Assembly: GCA_028281325.1 (NCBI GenBank)
Contig: JANQKC010000028.1
Span: forward strand, 62,001-126,000
DNA length: 64,000 nucleotides
Direction of reading: 5' to 3'
Origin: Alphaproteobacteria bacterium
Lineage (GTDB): Bacteria; Pseudomonadota; Alphaproteobacteria; UBA8366
Shown here: one piece after another, positions 52,065 through 61,772 of the stretch
Layout of the letters: each line of letters starts with the position of its first letter
Numbering within the stretch: position 1 is the stretch's first letter
Notes under the pieces: generated by a model
What the model was told of the DNA's origin: nothing
Seen by the model: only the letters and a program-made list of their open reading frames with translations
Database searches by the model: none
Program-made: the position numbers and the translations under genes

Positions 52065-52306
52065 GGTCTTTCCCTTTCTTTTTCGATCCTTGCCCGGACC
52101 TGCGGTCCCAATGCGTGGATCAGCCCATACGGTCTTGACCGCTCAGAGGTTCAGGATTGATATCCGTGCCCGCGCACCGCCAACGCCTTGCCCGGTCCGC
52201 ACGCCTCATGGCACAGAACGCGACCGCCCCGATCGAGACCGGCGCGCCGCGGCACTTATCCTCCCTCGTTTGCGCCTACAAAACTGCTGTTATTTCATTT
52301 AACGAT

Positions 52307-52349
52307 ACAATTCGTCTCAAAAAAAGCTTTGCTTGTCGACTCAAATTGT
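52307..52349. promoter_or_regulatory. Imperfect inverted repeat in the xsc/iclR divergent region
   Basis: ACAATTCGTCTC (52307-52318) and GACTCAAATTGT (52338-52349) form an imperfect inverted repeat (9 of 12 positions), with an A/T-rich centre. It lies in the 394-bp gap between xsc and its presumed IclR regulator, whose remaining sequence shows no gene. It is a candidate operator and promoter region; nothing else certain is seen between 52065 and 52458. Confidence 0.3.
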
Positions 52350-52458
52350 CCTTTGATGGGAAAAAAGTTGTGGATAGTTCCCACCGCAGCCGCCCCACGG
52401 CATGTTAAACAAGGGTCGGCAGCGTCCGAACCCGCCATGACCATGCATGAGGCCCCTG

Positions 52459-53262
52459 ATGCCCGACGCCGATCGCACCGATACGCCGCAGCGCCCGAAT
52501 GGCCGCAGTTCGGCGGTGCAGCGGACATTCGCGTTGCTGGAAATGATCGTGTCGCAAACGCGGCCGATGAGTCTGGCCCAGATGGCGGACCGTCTCGATC
52601 TGCCGAAACCGACCGTGCATCGCCTAGCCAGCCGGCTCGAAAGCGAAGGCCTGCTCGCCCGCGAACCGCTGGGAAAACAGTTCACCATCGGGCCGCGGCT
52701 GAACGCGCTCGCCATCGACACCCTTATGGCGTCGGCGCAGCGCGCGCCCCGACACGCCGTATTGCAAGCGCTGGCCGAGGAAACCGGCGAGACCTGCAAT
52801 CTGGGTATCCTCGACGGCAACCAGGTGGTCTACCTCGACCGGGTCGAAACGCATTGGCCGCTGCGCCTACAGCTTTCGGTCGGCAGCCATGTGCCGCTGC
52901 ATTGCTCGGCCATGGGCAAGCTGTTTCTCAGTCAGATGACCAAACGCGCCCGCGAGAGGATTTACGCGGCGGGCCCGCTACAGCGCTTCACCGAGCAGAC
53001 CCTGACCGATCCCGAAGCCTTGGAAAAAGAACTGCAGCAAATCCGCGCCGACCGCGTGGCCGTGAACGACCAGGAATACATGGTCGGCCTGGTGGGCCTT
53101 GCGGTGCCGGTGCCCGATCCCGAACGCGACGGCCGGTTCGCCGCCGCCCTGGCGATCCACGCGCCCCAGCCGCGCCTTGACGCGGTAAAGATCCGCGGCT
53201 GCGTCCCCGTCCTGCGCAACGCCGCCGAGCGGTTGAGCAACGTCCTCGGCGCGCCCGCCTAA
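52459..53262 (+). CDS. IclR-family transcriptional regulator
   Basis: The 267-residue protein has an N-terminal winged helix (SAVQRTFALLEMIVSQTRPM followed by LAQMADRLDLPKPTVHRLAS) and a C-terminal IclR effector domain (GNQVVYLDRVETHWPLRLQL, HCSAMGKLFL, NDQEYMVGLVGLAVPV). The ATG at 52459 has GAGG 5-6 nt upstream and is preferred over the ATG at 52447. It is divergent from xsc and sits 2 bp before the phosphotransacetylase gene, so it likely controls sulfoacetaldehyde use in response to a pathway metabolite. Confidence 0.93.
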   Translation: MPDADRTDTPQRPNGRSSAVQRTFALLEMIVSQTRPMSLAQMADRLDLPKPTVHRLASRLESEGLLAREPLGKQFTIGPRLNALAIDTLMASAQRAPRHAVLQALAEETGETCNLGILDGNQVVYLDRVETHWPLRLQLSVGSHVPLHCSAMGKLFLSQMTKRARERIYAAGPLQRFTEQTLTDPEALEKELQQIRADRVAVNDQEYMVGLVGLAVPVPDPERDGRFAAALAIHAPQPRLDAVKIRGCVPVLRNAAERLSNVLGAPA

Positions 53263-53264
53263 CC

Positions 53265-54182
53265 ATGTTGAGCGATCGTCCCTTCCAATGCCCGCCCGCC
53301 CTGCTGGCGCGCGCGCGGTCGGCCCCGCCGGTGCGGACGGCGATCGCCAGCGCCGGGGCCGGTCTGGCGCTCGAAAGCGCTCGCCTCGCCGTGGACGCGG
53401 ACCTTATGGAACCGGTGCTGGTCGGCAATCGCAACGCCATCGCCGCCGCCGCGGAACGAATCGCTTGGGATATCGGCGGTTTCGAGATCGTCGATGCGGC
53501 CGGCGAGACCGACGCCGGCATGGCCGCCGCGAAACTCTGCGGCGATGGTGCTGCGGACGCCCTGATGAAGGGGCATATCCACACCGACGCTTTCGTGCGC
53601 GGCATGCTGAGCCGTGATTCGGGTCTGCGGACGGGCCGGCGCCTTACCCATGTCTTCCACATGACCGTACCCGACGAAGACAAGGCGCTGCTGATCACCG
53701 ACGCGGCGATCAATGTGGCCCCGGATATCGAGACCCGGCTGCAGGCCGCGGCGAACGCCGTTGACCTTGCCGTCGCGCTCGGCATCAATCACCCGAAGGT
53801 CGCCGTCCTGTCCGCCAGCGAGGACGCCACGGAGGCGATGCCGTCGACCCTGGATGCCGCGGAGATCACGGCGCGCGCCGTGACCGAAATCCCGACCGCA
53901 TCGGTCTACGGTCCGCTCGCCTTCGACAATGCGGTATCACCGGAGGCCGCCGCGCTCAAAGGGATCGATCATCCCGTCGCCGGCCATGCGGATATCCTGT
54001 TGGTGCCGACCATCGAGACCGGCAATGCGCTGTTCAAGATGATGGTCTACTTCATGAGCGCCTGCGCCGCCGGCATCGTCATGGGCGCCAAGGTCCCGGC
54101 GATCCTGACCAGCCGCGCCGACCCGCCGGAGGCCCGGCTCGCCGCGGCCGCGATCGCGGCGATCCTTGCGCAACAGCCCTGA
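53265..54182 (+). CDS. pta: Phosphate acetyl/butyryltransferase-family protein (Pta-like)
   Basis: The 305-residue enzyme matches the short phosphate acetyltransferase/phosphotransbutyrylase family, with GAADALMKGHIHTDAFVRGM, VAVLSASEDATEAMPST and the C-terminal MVYFMSACAAGIVMGAKVPAI-like region (given here in part). It would convert acetyl phosphate made by Xsc into acetyl-CoA. The gene is 2 bp after the IclR regulator. The xsc-pta association is well known in sulfonate degraders; here pta is on the other side of the regulator, divergent from xsc. Confidence 0.9.
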   Translation: MLSDRPFQCPPALLARARSAPPVRTAIASAGAGLALESARLAVDADLMEPVLVGNRNAIAAAAERIAWDIGGFEIVDAAGETDAGMAAAKLCGDGAADALMKGHIHTDAFVRGMLSRDSGLRTGRRLTHVFHMTVPDEDKALLITDAAINVAPDIETRLQAAANAVDLAVALGINHPKVAVLSASEDATEAMPSTLDAAEITARAVTEIPTASVYGPLAFDNAVSPEAAALKGIDHPVAGHADILLVPTIETGNALFKMMVYFMSACAAGIVMGAKVPAILTSRADPPEARLAAAAIAAILAQQP

Positions 54183-54249
54183 TATCGGCTATTGCGCCCT
54201 TGTGCCGAGGGTTTAAAACCGGCGTCATCGCCAATCAGGAAGCCAACGC

Positions 54250-54744
54250 GTGCCCTATCTCATCCTCTTCATCGCGACGATCTTTCTCGCCAACTGGTCG
54301 ATCGAAACCTACGGCCTGGTTCCGGTCGGCCCGGACCTGGTCGCACCGGCCGGCGTCTATTTCGCCGGGTTGGCGTTCACCTTCCGCGATCTGGCGCAGG
54401 AACGGCTCGGCCGCGGCTGGATCGTCGCCGCCATCGTCATCGGCGCAGTGATTTCCGGTCTCGTCTCGACCAAATTCGCGGTCGCCAGCGGCGTCGCCTT
54501 CCTGATCTCCGAACTGCTGGATTTCGCGGTCTATACGCCGCTGCGCAAACGCAACTGGATCGGCGCGGTCGTCGCATCGAATATCGTCGGTCTGGTCGCC
54601 GACAGCATCATCTTCCTGACCCTCGCCTTCGGCAGCTTGGCGTATCTGCCGGGCCAGGTGGTCGGCAAGGCGTGGATGACGCTGTTGGCCGTCGGCGTCC
54701 TTTGGTTCCTGCGCCGCCGGTTCGCGCCGAGCCCGGACCGCTGA
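54250..54744 (+). CDS. VUT-family (YhhQ-like) queuosine-precursor transporter
   Basis: The 164-residue inner-membrane protein has about five helices and the family pattern, including FTFRDLAQERLGRGW and ASGVAFLISELLDFAVYTPL. Relatives such as YhhQ import preQ0/preQ1. The GTG at 54250 has AGGA about 9 nt upstream. It is 24 bp before queC, which makes preQ0. The pairing of uptake with synthesis supports a queuosine role. No preQ1 riboswitch is visible in the 67 bp upstream. Confidence 0.88.
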   Translation: MPYLILFIATIFLANWSIETYGLVPVGPDLVAPAGVYFAGLAFTFRDLAQERLGRGWIVAAIVIGAVISGLVSTKFAVASGVAFLISELLDFAVYTPLRKRNWIGAVVASNIVGLVADSIIFLTLAFGSLAYLPGQVVGKAWMTLLAVGVLWFLRRRFAPSPDR

Positions 54745-54768
54745 GGGCGTTCGGATGAGTCTGGGCCG

Positions 54769-55497
54769 ATGACCCACCGCATCGGACAAATCCTGCTGTC
54801 CGGCGGTCTCGATTCGACGACGTTGGCCTGCGTCGCCCAGCGCGACTGCGACGATCTGGCGGCCTTGAGCCTCGACTACGGCCAACGCCACCGACAGGAA
54901 CTGGACGCCGCGACCCGGGTCGCCGCTCATCTGGCGCTCGACCATCGGGTCGCGGATGTCCGCTTCTACGGTACGCTCGCCTCCCATTCGGCGCTGACGG
55001 ATACGGACGCTTTCGACCTGCCGGAGAACCGCGATACGGCGGCGATGAGCGACGACATCCCGATCACCTATGTTCCGCTCCGCAACACCTTCTTCCTGAC
55101 GCTGGCCGCGGCGCAGTTGGAAAGCATCGTGCTGCGCCGGATCGAAAACGACGGCGTCCCGCCGGAAGAGATCACGCCCGTGCTCTACATCGCCGCGAAC
55201 GCGCTGGACTACAGCGGCTATCCGGACTGCCGGCCCGATTTCTATGCGGCCGCGGCGGAGACACTGCGCCTCGGCAGCAAGATCGGCACGCATTACGGCC
55301 TGCCGATCCGGATCGAGACGCCGCTGATCGACAAGACCAAGGCGGACATCATACGACTGGCCGCAGACCTAGACGCCCCTCTCCACCTGACATGGAGCTG
55401 CTACAATAACGGGCCACGCCCCTGCGGCGTGTGCGACAGTTGCCAATTGCGGCAAAAGGGATTTGCCGAAGCCGGGCTCGACGACCCGGCATTGTAA
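54769..55497 (+). CDS. queC: 7-cyano-7-deazaguanine (preQ0) synthase
   Basis: QueC converts 7-carboxy-7-deazaguanine to preQ0 using ATP and ammonia. The 242-residue protein has the PP-loop LLSGGLDSTTLACVAQ at its start, YVPLRNTFFLTLAAAQLE, and the zinc-binding cysteines in SCYNNGPRPCGVCDSC near the C-terminus. It lies 24 bp after the transporter gene. The queD and queE partners are not in the window. Confidence 0.95.
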   Translation: MTHRIGQILLSGGLDSTTLACVAQRDCDDLAALSLDYGQRHRQELDAATRVAAHLALDHRVADVRFYGTLASHSALTDTDAFDLPENRDTAAMSDDIPITYVPLRNTFFLTLAAAQLESIVLRRIENDGVPPEEITPVLYIAANALDYSGYPDCRPDFYAAAAETLRLGSKIGTHYGLPIRIETPLIDKTKADIIRLAADLDAPLHLTWSCYNNGPRPCGVCDSCQLRQKGFAEAGLDDPAL

Positions 55498-55516
55498 CTC
55501 AAGGAGGGAATAGATC

Positions 55517-56353
55517 ATGCAACTCGGCGTCTTTATCTTCGCGACGGACTATTCCATCGACATTTCCGAACTCGCCCGAGAACTCGAAGACCGCGGCTTC
55601 GGCTCGCTGTTCGTGCCCGAACACACGCATATCCCGACAAGCCGCAAGACGCCGTTCCGGGGCGACCAGGAATTGCCCAAGGAATACAAGCACACCTACG
55701 ATCCCTTCGTATCGCTGTCCTTCGCCGCCGCGGCGACCGAGACACTGCAGATCGGCACCGGCATCTGCCTCGTGCCGCAGCGCGATCCCATCGTGACCGC
55801 GAAATGCGTCGCCAGCCTCGACCGACTCTCCGGCGGGCGCTTCGTCTTCGGCATCGGCGGCGGCTGGAATGTCGACGAGATGGAAAACCATGGCGCGCAG
55901 TACAAGACGCGCTTCAAGCTGCTGCGCGAACGCGTGCTGGCGATGAAAGCGCTCTGGACCGAAGAAGAAGCCGAATTTCATGGCGATATGGTCGACTTCG
56001 ACCCGGTGTGGTCGTATCCGAAACCGGAACAGACGCCGCATCCGCCGGTGATCCTCGGCGGCGAGACCGATTACACCCTGAACCGCGTCGTCGAATTCTG
56101 CGACGGCTGGTTTCCGCGCGCCGGCGACGACTTCGATCCGGCGGAAACCATGACACGCCTGCGGCATGCTGCGGACGCGGCCGGGCGAGATATGTCGACC
56201 CTCTCGGTCACCGTGTTCCGCGCGCCCGCCGATAAGGCGGCCCTCGCACGCTGCGCCGAGGCGGGAATCGCGCGCGGGTTGCTGGGCCTGCCCTCCGCCG
56301 GACGCGACGAGGTGCTGCGCCAACTCGACGCCTACGCGCCGCTTGTGGCGTAA
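55517..56353 (+). CDS. LLM-class F420/FMN-dependent oxidoreductase
   Basis: The 278-residue protein is a luciferase-like monooxygenase-fold enzyme: the N-terminal LGVFIFATDYSIDISELARE, ELEDRGFGSLFVPEH, the ATETLQIGTGICLVPQRDP strand and RFVFGIGGGWN are typical of the F420-dependent subgroup. An AAGGAGG lies 7-10 nt before the ATG. The gene is only 19 bp after queC but is functionally unrelated as far as can be seen. Whether the cofactor is F420 or FMN cannot be told from sequence alone. Confidence 0.9.
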   Translation: MQLGVFIFATDYSIDISELARELEDRGFGSLFVPEHTHIPTSRKTPFRGDQELPKEYKHTYDPFVSLSFAAAATETLQIGTGICLVPQRDPIVTAKCVASLDRLSGGRFVFGIGGGWNVDEMENHGAQYKTRFKLLRERVLAMKALWTEEEAEFHGDMVDFDPVWSYPKPEQTPHPPVILGGETDYTLNRVVEFCDGWFPRAGDDFDPAETMTRLRHAADAAGRDMSTLSVTVFRAPADKAALARCAEAGIARGLLGLPSAGRDEVLRQLDAYAPLVA

Positions 56354-56417
56354 TGGACATCACAGCGCGACCTATCAAGGCCTTGCCCCTGCCGCCAATT
56401 CACGGAACACTCCTCCC

Positions 56418-58007
56418 ATGAGCACATCATCCCTTCCGAATACGCAATTCTTCCAAAACTGGAACATCCGCAAGCCCGTCGCCTCCGGAGAATCGGGCGT
56501 CGTATCCTGCCAGCATCGCGCCGCCGCCGAGGTCGGCGCCGAGGTGCTGCGCGCCGGCGGCAATGCCGTCGACGCCGCCATCGCCACATCCTTCGCGATC
56601 TCCGTGGTCGAGCCTTGGATGAGCGGCATGGGCGGCGGCGGCTACATGCAGCTCGGCCTCGCCGCCGAGAGCAAGTTCCGCTGCTTCGCCATGGGCATGG
56701 TCGCACCGCGCGGCCTGCGGCTGGAAGATTACCCGTTGGACGAGGAAGGCGGCAGCAGCGGCGATCTGTTCGAATGGCCCAACGTCTACGAGAACCGCAA
56801 TATCGTCGGCTATCACTCGATCGCCGTTCCGGGACAAGTCGCGGGATTGGGCTTGGCCTGGGAACGCTACGGCACGATGCCGTGGAAGGAGTTGTTGCAG
56901 CCCGCCATCGCGATGGCCAAACAGGGACTGCCGGTCACCTGGTACATGTCGCTGCGGACGCTGGGCGCGGCCAAGGACCTCTCTAAATTCCTCGCCAGCC
57001 GCGAGGTCTACCTGCCCGGTGGCTTCCCGCCCATGGCGGAGCAAGGCAAGCCCATCGCATACCGGCCGATGGGCCATCTGGCGGATACGATACAGCGGCT
57101 CGCCGACGCCGGCGCCACCGATTTCTATACCGGCGACGTCGCCAACCAACTCGTGCGCGATGCCCGCGCCGGCGGCAGCGCCCTATCGCACGAGGACTTG
57201 TCGAGCTACGAAGCGACCGAAGTCACCCCGCTAGAAGCCAAGTTCGGGCCAGGGACGCTGCATGCGGCCCCGGGCCTCACCGCGGGGCCGACGATGCTGC
57301 GGGTGATCGAGCTGTGCGAGGGCAAGACGCCGGGCGACGGTGTGCCGGATGCCGAAGTTTACAGCGCCTGGGCACAGGCCTTCGCCGAGGCCTATGACGA
57401 GCGCTTCCGCACCATGGGCGACGTGGACGACAGCAAGGATCCGGCGAGCACGACGAATTTCACCATCGCCGACAAGGACGGCAACATGGTGTGCATGACC
57501 CAGACGCTGTTGTCGGTGTTCGGCAGCAAGGTCGTGTTCCCCGGCACCGGCATCCTGATGAACAACGGCATCATGTGGTTCGATCCCCGGCCCGGCGGCC
57601 CCAACGCGCTCGCGCCCGGCAAGAAGCCGTTGTGCAACATGTGTCCGGTCATCGTCTCGCGCGACGGCAAGCCCTGGTTCGCCATCGGCGCGTCGGGCGG
57701 CCGGCGGATCATGCCGGCGGTGTATCAGGTAGCCTCAATGCTGGCGGAGCGCGGCATGTCGCTCGACGACGCGGCCCACCAGCCGCGGATCGACGTCAGC
57801 GGCGAAGGCCGCTGCACCGTCGATCCCGAGTTGGATCGATCCGTGTTCGAGGCTATCGAGAAGCATATGCCGGTGGTCCCCGGGGAGCACGCCATCTTCC
57901 CGCATCATTACGCCTGCCCAAACGTGGCGTTGCGGGACCCGGACAGCGGCGCGTTCAGCGGCGTCACGCACGTCATGACGCCGCCGTCTGGCGCGGTGGC
58001 GGTGTAA
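56418..58007 (+). CDS. Gamma-glutamyltransferase-family Ntn hydrolase
   Basis: The 529-residue protein belongs to the gamma-glutamyltranspeptidase family, which self-cleaves before a catalytic Thr. That Thr lies in PASTTNFTIADKDGN. Other landmarks are AEVLRAGGNAVDAAIATSFA, PGTGILMNNGIMWFDPRPGG and IGASGGRRIMPAV. There is no N-terminal signal peptide in this reading, so the enzyme may be cytoplasmic, as some amide hydrolase members are. The ATG at 56418 is chosen by homology to the family start (SGVVSCQHRAAAEVGAEVL follows). No clear ribosome binding site is seen. The substrate could be a gamma-glutamyl or related acyl amide. Confidence 0.9.
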   Translation: MSTSSLPNTQFFQNWNIRKPVASGESGVVSCQHRAAAEVGAEVLRAGGNAVDAAIATSFAISVVEPWMSGMGGGGYMQLGLAAESKFRCFAMGMVAPRGLRLEDYPLDEEGGSSGDLFEWPNVYENRNIVGYHSIAVPGQVAGLGLAWERYGTMPWKELLQPAIAMAKQGLPVTWYMSLRTLGAAKDLSKFLASREVYLPGGFPPMAEQGKPIAYRPMGHLADTIQRLADAGATDFYTGDVANQLVRDARAGGSALSHEDLSSYEATEVTPLEAKFGPGTLHAAPGLTAGPTMLRVIELCEGKTPGDGVPDAEVYSAWAQAFAEAYDERFRTMGDVDDSKDPASTTNFTIADKDGNMVCMTQTLLSVFGSKVVFPGTGILMNNGIMWFDPRPGGPNALAPGKKPLCNMCPVIVSRDGKPWFAIGASGGRRIMPAVYQVASMLAERGMSLDDAAHQPRIDVSGEGRCTVDPELDRSVFEAIEKHMPVVPGEHAIFPHHYACPNVALRDPDSGAFSGVTHVMTPPSGAVAV

Positions 58008-58039
58008 ACGCCACCGTCACCGTAAGGCTAGGACAAAGG

Positions 58040-59749
58040 CTACCCGCTTGCGATTTCCGGCTGCCGGATTTCGACGAGGAAGTTCTGAATCTCGTCGCGC
58101 AGCTTGTCGGACTGCTGCGATAGGCTTTTCGCCCCATTGAGCACCGCCCCCGACGCGTCACCGGTGGACGTGGCCGTTTCCTTCACGTCGCTGATATGGC
58201 GATTGACCTCGGCGGTCCCGCTTGCAGCCTCCTGAACGTTGCGGGCAATTTCCTGTGTCGCCGCGCCCTGCTGCTCGACGGCGGCAGAGATGCTGGACGA
58301 TATCTCGTTGAGCTGCCCGATGACGCCGCCGATCGAATCGATTGCATCCACCGCGCCGCCGGTCGCGGACTGAATGCCGTTGATCTGGCTCGCGATCTCG
58401 TCCGTCGCCTTGGCCGTCTGGCTCGCCAGATTCTTGACCTCCGACGCGACGACCGCGAACCCTTTACCGGCCTCCCCGGCGCGGGCCGCCTCGATCGTCG
58501 CGTTCAAGGCCAGCAGGTTGGTTTGCTCGGCAATTTCCGTGATCAACTCGACAACCTCGCCGACCTTCTGCGCGGCCGACACCAGGCCCTGAATGTCATC
58601 ATTCGCCTGCTGGGCCGCCTCCACGGCGCTCCCGGCGATATCGGTCGACCGCCCGACCTGCTCGGCAATTTCATGGATGGATTTGGACAATTCTTCGGCT
58701 GCCGCCGCGACGGTGTTCACATTCTCGGACGCACGATCCGAGGCCGTCGACACGAGGTTCGCCCGGTCGGTCGACTCCTGCGCGGTCGTGGACATCGTCT
58801 CCGCCGTCGACCGCATCTCGGACGCCGACGCGTTCACCTCGCCGACCAGACCGCTGACGCTTTCCTCGAAGCTATCGGCAACCGCCTGCAATGCGGCCTG
58901 TTTTTCCTTCTCCGCCATGCGCTTGTTCTTCTCGTTCTCGGCTTCGAGCTGTTCCTTCTCGATCGCGTTGTTTTTGAACACCTCCACGGCGCGCGCCATG
59001 TTGCCGATCTCGTCACGCCGGCCCAGACCGTCGATCTCGACGCCCAAATCGCCGCCCGCCAAAGCGCACATGCTTTGGCCGATCAACTGCGTCGGCCGGG
59101 TAATCATCCGCCATGTCACCAAGATCAACATCGCAACCAGAATGACCGATATCGCAAGGGCCCATGCCGCCTGCGTCACCATGTTCGAGCGGATTGCTTC
59201 GTTCAGGGCGTCGTATCGCCATAGAACGGCAACCGCCCCGACCTGCGCGGCATTCTTCCCGAAATGGATCGGCGCACTGACAATCTGGGCCGATTCGAAT
59301 TCCTGGCTAATGATCTCGCCGCCGGACAGAACCTTGGTGGCGACAGACCCTAGCGGTACATCGGAGTCGACCGGCAGGCGCGCCGACTTGAACTCGTCGA
59401 TGACCGATCCGTCCTTGCCGACGGTCAGTATCCGCGCCGCCGTCGAATGATCGGCCTCGACGAGGCGCATATAGGCCTTCTTGATCGTCTCCGTCTTCTT
59501 GAAACGGACGGCACCGCCGACCTGCGCCGCGAGCAACGCGGTGAGTTCCTTGTTGGCCTGCGCCGCCTGGGCATGGAATCGCGTCGATTCACTCATACCC
59601 TGCATCGAAATCACGATAGCGAAGCCGAGCGCGAACCCGACCGCCACCGTGACAACGAGTTTCTTGCCCAATGTCCAGTATCCGAGGTCCGGGCTGGCGG
59701 TTCCCGTCCCTTCTGAAATGCGCGCACGCTTGAGGAAGCTGAAAATCAT
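58040..59749 (-). CDS. Methyl-accepting chemotaxis protein
   Basis: The 569-residue chemoreceptor has a membrane helix near residues 28-50, a periplasmic Cache-like domain of about 140 residues, a second helix near 190-210 ([17 protein letters not shown]), a HAMP domain and a cytoplasmic signalling domain. The signalling tip [20 protein letters not shown] is intact. The ATG at 59749 has GAGG 8 nt upstream; GTG 59767 is the alternative. It lies 43 bp after the exported sensor-like gene on the same strand, suggesting the two work together. Confidence 0.93.
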   Translation of the reverse strand: MIFSFLKRARISEGTGTASPDLGYWTLGKKLVVTVAVGFALGFAIVISMQGMSESTRFHAQAAQANKELTALLAAQVGGAVRFKKTETIKKAYMRLVEADHSTAARILTVGKDGSVIDEFKSARLPVDSDVPLGSVATKVLSGGEIISQEFESAQIVSAPIHFGKNAAQVGAVAVLWRYDALNEAIRSNMVTQAAWALAISVILVAMLILVTWRMITRPTQLIGQSMCALAGGDLGVEIDGLGRRDEIGNMARAVEVFKNNAIEKEQLEAENEKNKRMAEKEKQAALQAVADSFEESVSGLVGEVNASASEMRSTAETMSTTAQESTDRANLVSTASDRASENVNTVAAAAEELSKSIHEIAEQVGRSTDIAGSAVEAAQQANDDIQGLVSAAQKVGEVVELITEIAEQTNLLALNATIEAARAGEAGKGFAVVASEVKNLASQTAKATDEIASQINGIQSATGGAVDAIDSIGGVIGQLNEISSSISAAVEQQGAATQEIARNVQEAASGTAEVNRHISDVKETATSTGDASGAVLNGAKSLSQQSDKLRDEIQNFLVEIRQPEIASG

Positions 59750-59792
59750 AACCCGGACCTCGTCCACTGAGTTTTCTGGGAAGGATGGAGCC

Positions 59793-60374
59793 TTACTGGC
59801 TCAGTTGCTCGACGTTGATGCCGATCGTGATCGCGCCGATGACCGTGTTATCGGCAGGGTCGACGATCGGAAGGCTGAGTTGGCTCTGGAAGGACTGCGT
59901 CGACTCATCCTTCTTCACCCCGCCAATATGCATGGCGTCGGCGCCGACCAAGTAGGTCTTCTGCCATTTCGCCTCGTCCCCTTGCCAATAGTCCGAGGTG
60001 ACGGCGCTCTGGCCGACGTTCAGTCCCTTGTTGTCCATGACGAAGATTTCCGTGTACAGGCCCTGACTGGCCTCGGTCTTCTTCTTCAGGAAATCCGACA
60101 ATGAATTGGACAGAACCTTCGAGATCATCGGCTGCGCGCTTCCCGCAGTCTCGCCGCGCCATTGCTTATCCAGACGTTGAATATCCGCTTCGGACAGCGA
60201 TGCATGCTGCGCGTTCTGATTCTTGACCGCGCCGACGATCGTCGGATCCGTTAACCATGCTTTGATTTCCGAGCCCGCAAGCTCCGTGATCGGCCCTTCA
60301 AACTCGTTCGCCGACGCCGCACCGAAAATTACCGCCGCCGCGGCGACGCCCATAACCATAGATGTAATACGCAT
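59793..60374 (-). CDS. Exported Cache/PDC-like sensor-domain protein next to the chemoreceptor
   Basis: The 193-residue protein has a Sec signal peptide ([20 protein letters not shown], cleavage after ASA). Its mature domain ends in [20 protein letters not shown], typical of the last strands of PDC/Cache sensor domains. [21 protein letters not shown] fits the central strands. It has no membrane anchor of its own. The ATG at 60374 has GAGGTGATT just upstream. Gene order suggests that it binds a ligand in the periplasm and presents it to the receptor encoded next, which is inference. Confidence 0.78.
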   Translation of the reverse strand: MRITSMVMGVAAAAVIFGAASANEFEGPITELAGSEIKAWLTDPTIVGAVKNQNAQHASLSEADIQRLDKQWRGETAGSAQPMISKVLSNSLSDFLKKKTEASQGLYTEIFVMDNKGLNVGQSAVTSDYWQGDEAKWQKTYLVGADAMHIGGVKKDESTQSFQSQLSLPIVDPADNTVIGAITIGINVEQLSQ

Positions 60375-60380
60375 AATCAC

Positions 60381-60710
60381 CTCGCGTAGTGAAAATCCCC
60401 AATTTACATGCCCTAGGTAGCGAAAAGTTTTTAAAATCGAGTAAATCGAGAACGCTGCGATATGCTACCCTCAATTGTATTTTTGAGCGGCACATCGGCG
60501 CGGTTTCAAATCGCAGAATTCGATTATGTTGATTTATTCGGCAATACAATATGTTATCGGGTGATCGATATGCGGAACGAAAAATTCAGGACCATCTATC
60601 CGGGAAATCCGGAGAGATATCTTCTGGTTGAATTTCAAAAAATTTCATAGATGGGAAGCCGGTCTTGAGATTCCACCGCAACCGACGAGTTCTGCCGGGT
60701 CAATACGCCG
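60381..60710. other. 330-bp AT-rich gap with one doubtful small ORF
   Basis: This gap is markedly richer in A and T than its neighbours, especially 60420-60650. The only plausible coding segment is 60462-60650 on the plus strand (62 aa, containing RFQIAEFDYVDLFGNT and NPERYLLVEF), with no recognisable family and no strong ribosome binding site. It might be a small gene or a remnant of acquired DNA. The left end should hold the promoter of the exported sensor gene. No terminator for the Ldh operon is obvious. Confidence 0.3.
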
Positions 60711-61769
60711 CTATGACGTTGGAATAACCCCCGACAGCGAGCCATCCGCCAAGCCGCGCAACCGGTCATACTCATCCTGGGTCATCGGTATCCCTTCGGT
60801 TCGATTGCGCGCGAGGCGCGCCGACGCCGCCTCGCCCGGCAAACGGCCGGGCCGCGCCGGGTCGACGGACGGCTGGGCATGAACCCATGCGGCGAAGTCC
60901 AGGATATTCTGCCGAAAAGCATCTCGACCCACCGTGGCCGCCGGATCGATCAACAGGAAAAAATGCGACACGTTGGAGGGTTCGCCGGGCTGCTTGAACT
61001 GATGCCGGATGCCCGTCCCGATCCCCCCGCCGCCGAGCACCGCGGAGAGAATGTCGATCGCCGTCGCCAACCCATATCCCTTGTGGCCGCCAATCGGCAG
61101 CACGAACCCGTCCAGCGCCGCACCCGCGTCGGTCGTCGGCAGGCCATCCTTGTCCAAGGCGACGCCTTCCGGAATCGGCTCGCCTCTGTCCCGCGCCGCG
61201 CGAAGCTTGCCCCGTGACGCAATGCTGAGCGCCATATCCAGGATGAAATGCCGACCGTCGGGACCCGGCGCGGCGTACCCGATCGGATTGTTCCCAATCG
61301 CGGGCGTCTTGCCGCCGGGCGCGGCGATCGTCGGCGTCCCGTTGCTGCCCGAGAGGCAGACCATGCCCGCCTCGGCCGCCAGCCAGCCATAGCTGGCGTT
61401 CCCGCCGAAATGGTTGCTGTTGATACAGCTGATATAGGCAATGCCGTTCTCACCCGCGCGCCGGATGCCTTCCTCCAGCCCGCGCGACGCCACCACGGTC
61501 CCGAGGCCGCCATCGCCGTTCATCACGGCGACCGCGGGCAGACGCGACGCAACCTGGATGTCCGGCGTCGGATTGATCCCGCCGATCTCTATACGGCCGA
61601 TATAGTTGCTGAGCCGCCGCAGCCCATGCGTCGGGATGCCCAGCAGATCGCACAGGATGAACTGTTCGGCCGCCCGCGCGGCGTCGTCGGGCGGTACGCC
61701 GTGCCGTCGGTAGGCCGCGACGCACAACGCCCGCGCCTCCTCCACGTCGACACGCACGAGATCGGCCAT
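60711..61769 (-). CDS. Ldh-family (malate/L-sulfolactate type) NAD(P)-dependent dehydrogenase
   Basis: The 352-residue oxidoreductase belongs to the malate/L-lactate dehydrogenase family that also contains sulfolactate dehydrogenase ComC. It has the conserved His in LLGIPTHGLRRL, NSNHFGGNASYG with the catalytic His, NNPIGYAAPGPDG, and PIGGHKGYGLA. It should oxidise a 2-hydroxy acid in the cytoplasm. The start is 3 bp after the stop of the ComA-like gene, so the two are co-translated. This makes a sulfonated hydroxy acid a reasonable but unproven substrate. Confidence 0.92.
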   Translation of the reverse strand: MADLVRVDVEEARALCVAAYRRHGVPPDDAARAAEQFILCDLLGIPTHGLRRLSNYIGRIEIGGINPTPDIQVASRLPAVAVMNGDGGLGTVVASRGLEEGIRRAGENGIAYISCINSNHFGGNASYGWLAAEAGMVCLSGSNGTPTIAAPGGKTPAIGNNPIGYAAPGPDGRHFILDMALSIASRGKLRAARDRGEPIPEGVALDKDGLPTTDAGAALDGFVLPIGGHKGYGLATAIDILSAVLGGGGIGTGIRHQFKQPGEPSNVSHFFLLIDPAATVGRDAFRQNILDFAAWVHAQPSVDPARPGRLPGEAASARLARNRTEGIPMTQDEYDRLRGLADGSLSGVIPTS

Positions 61770-61772
61770 CCG

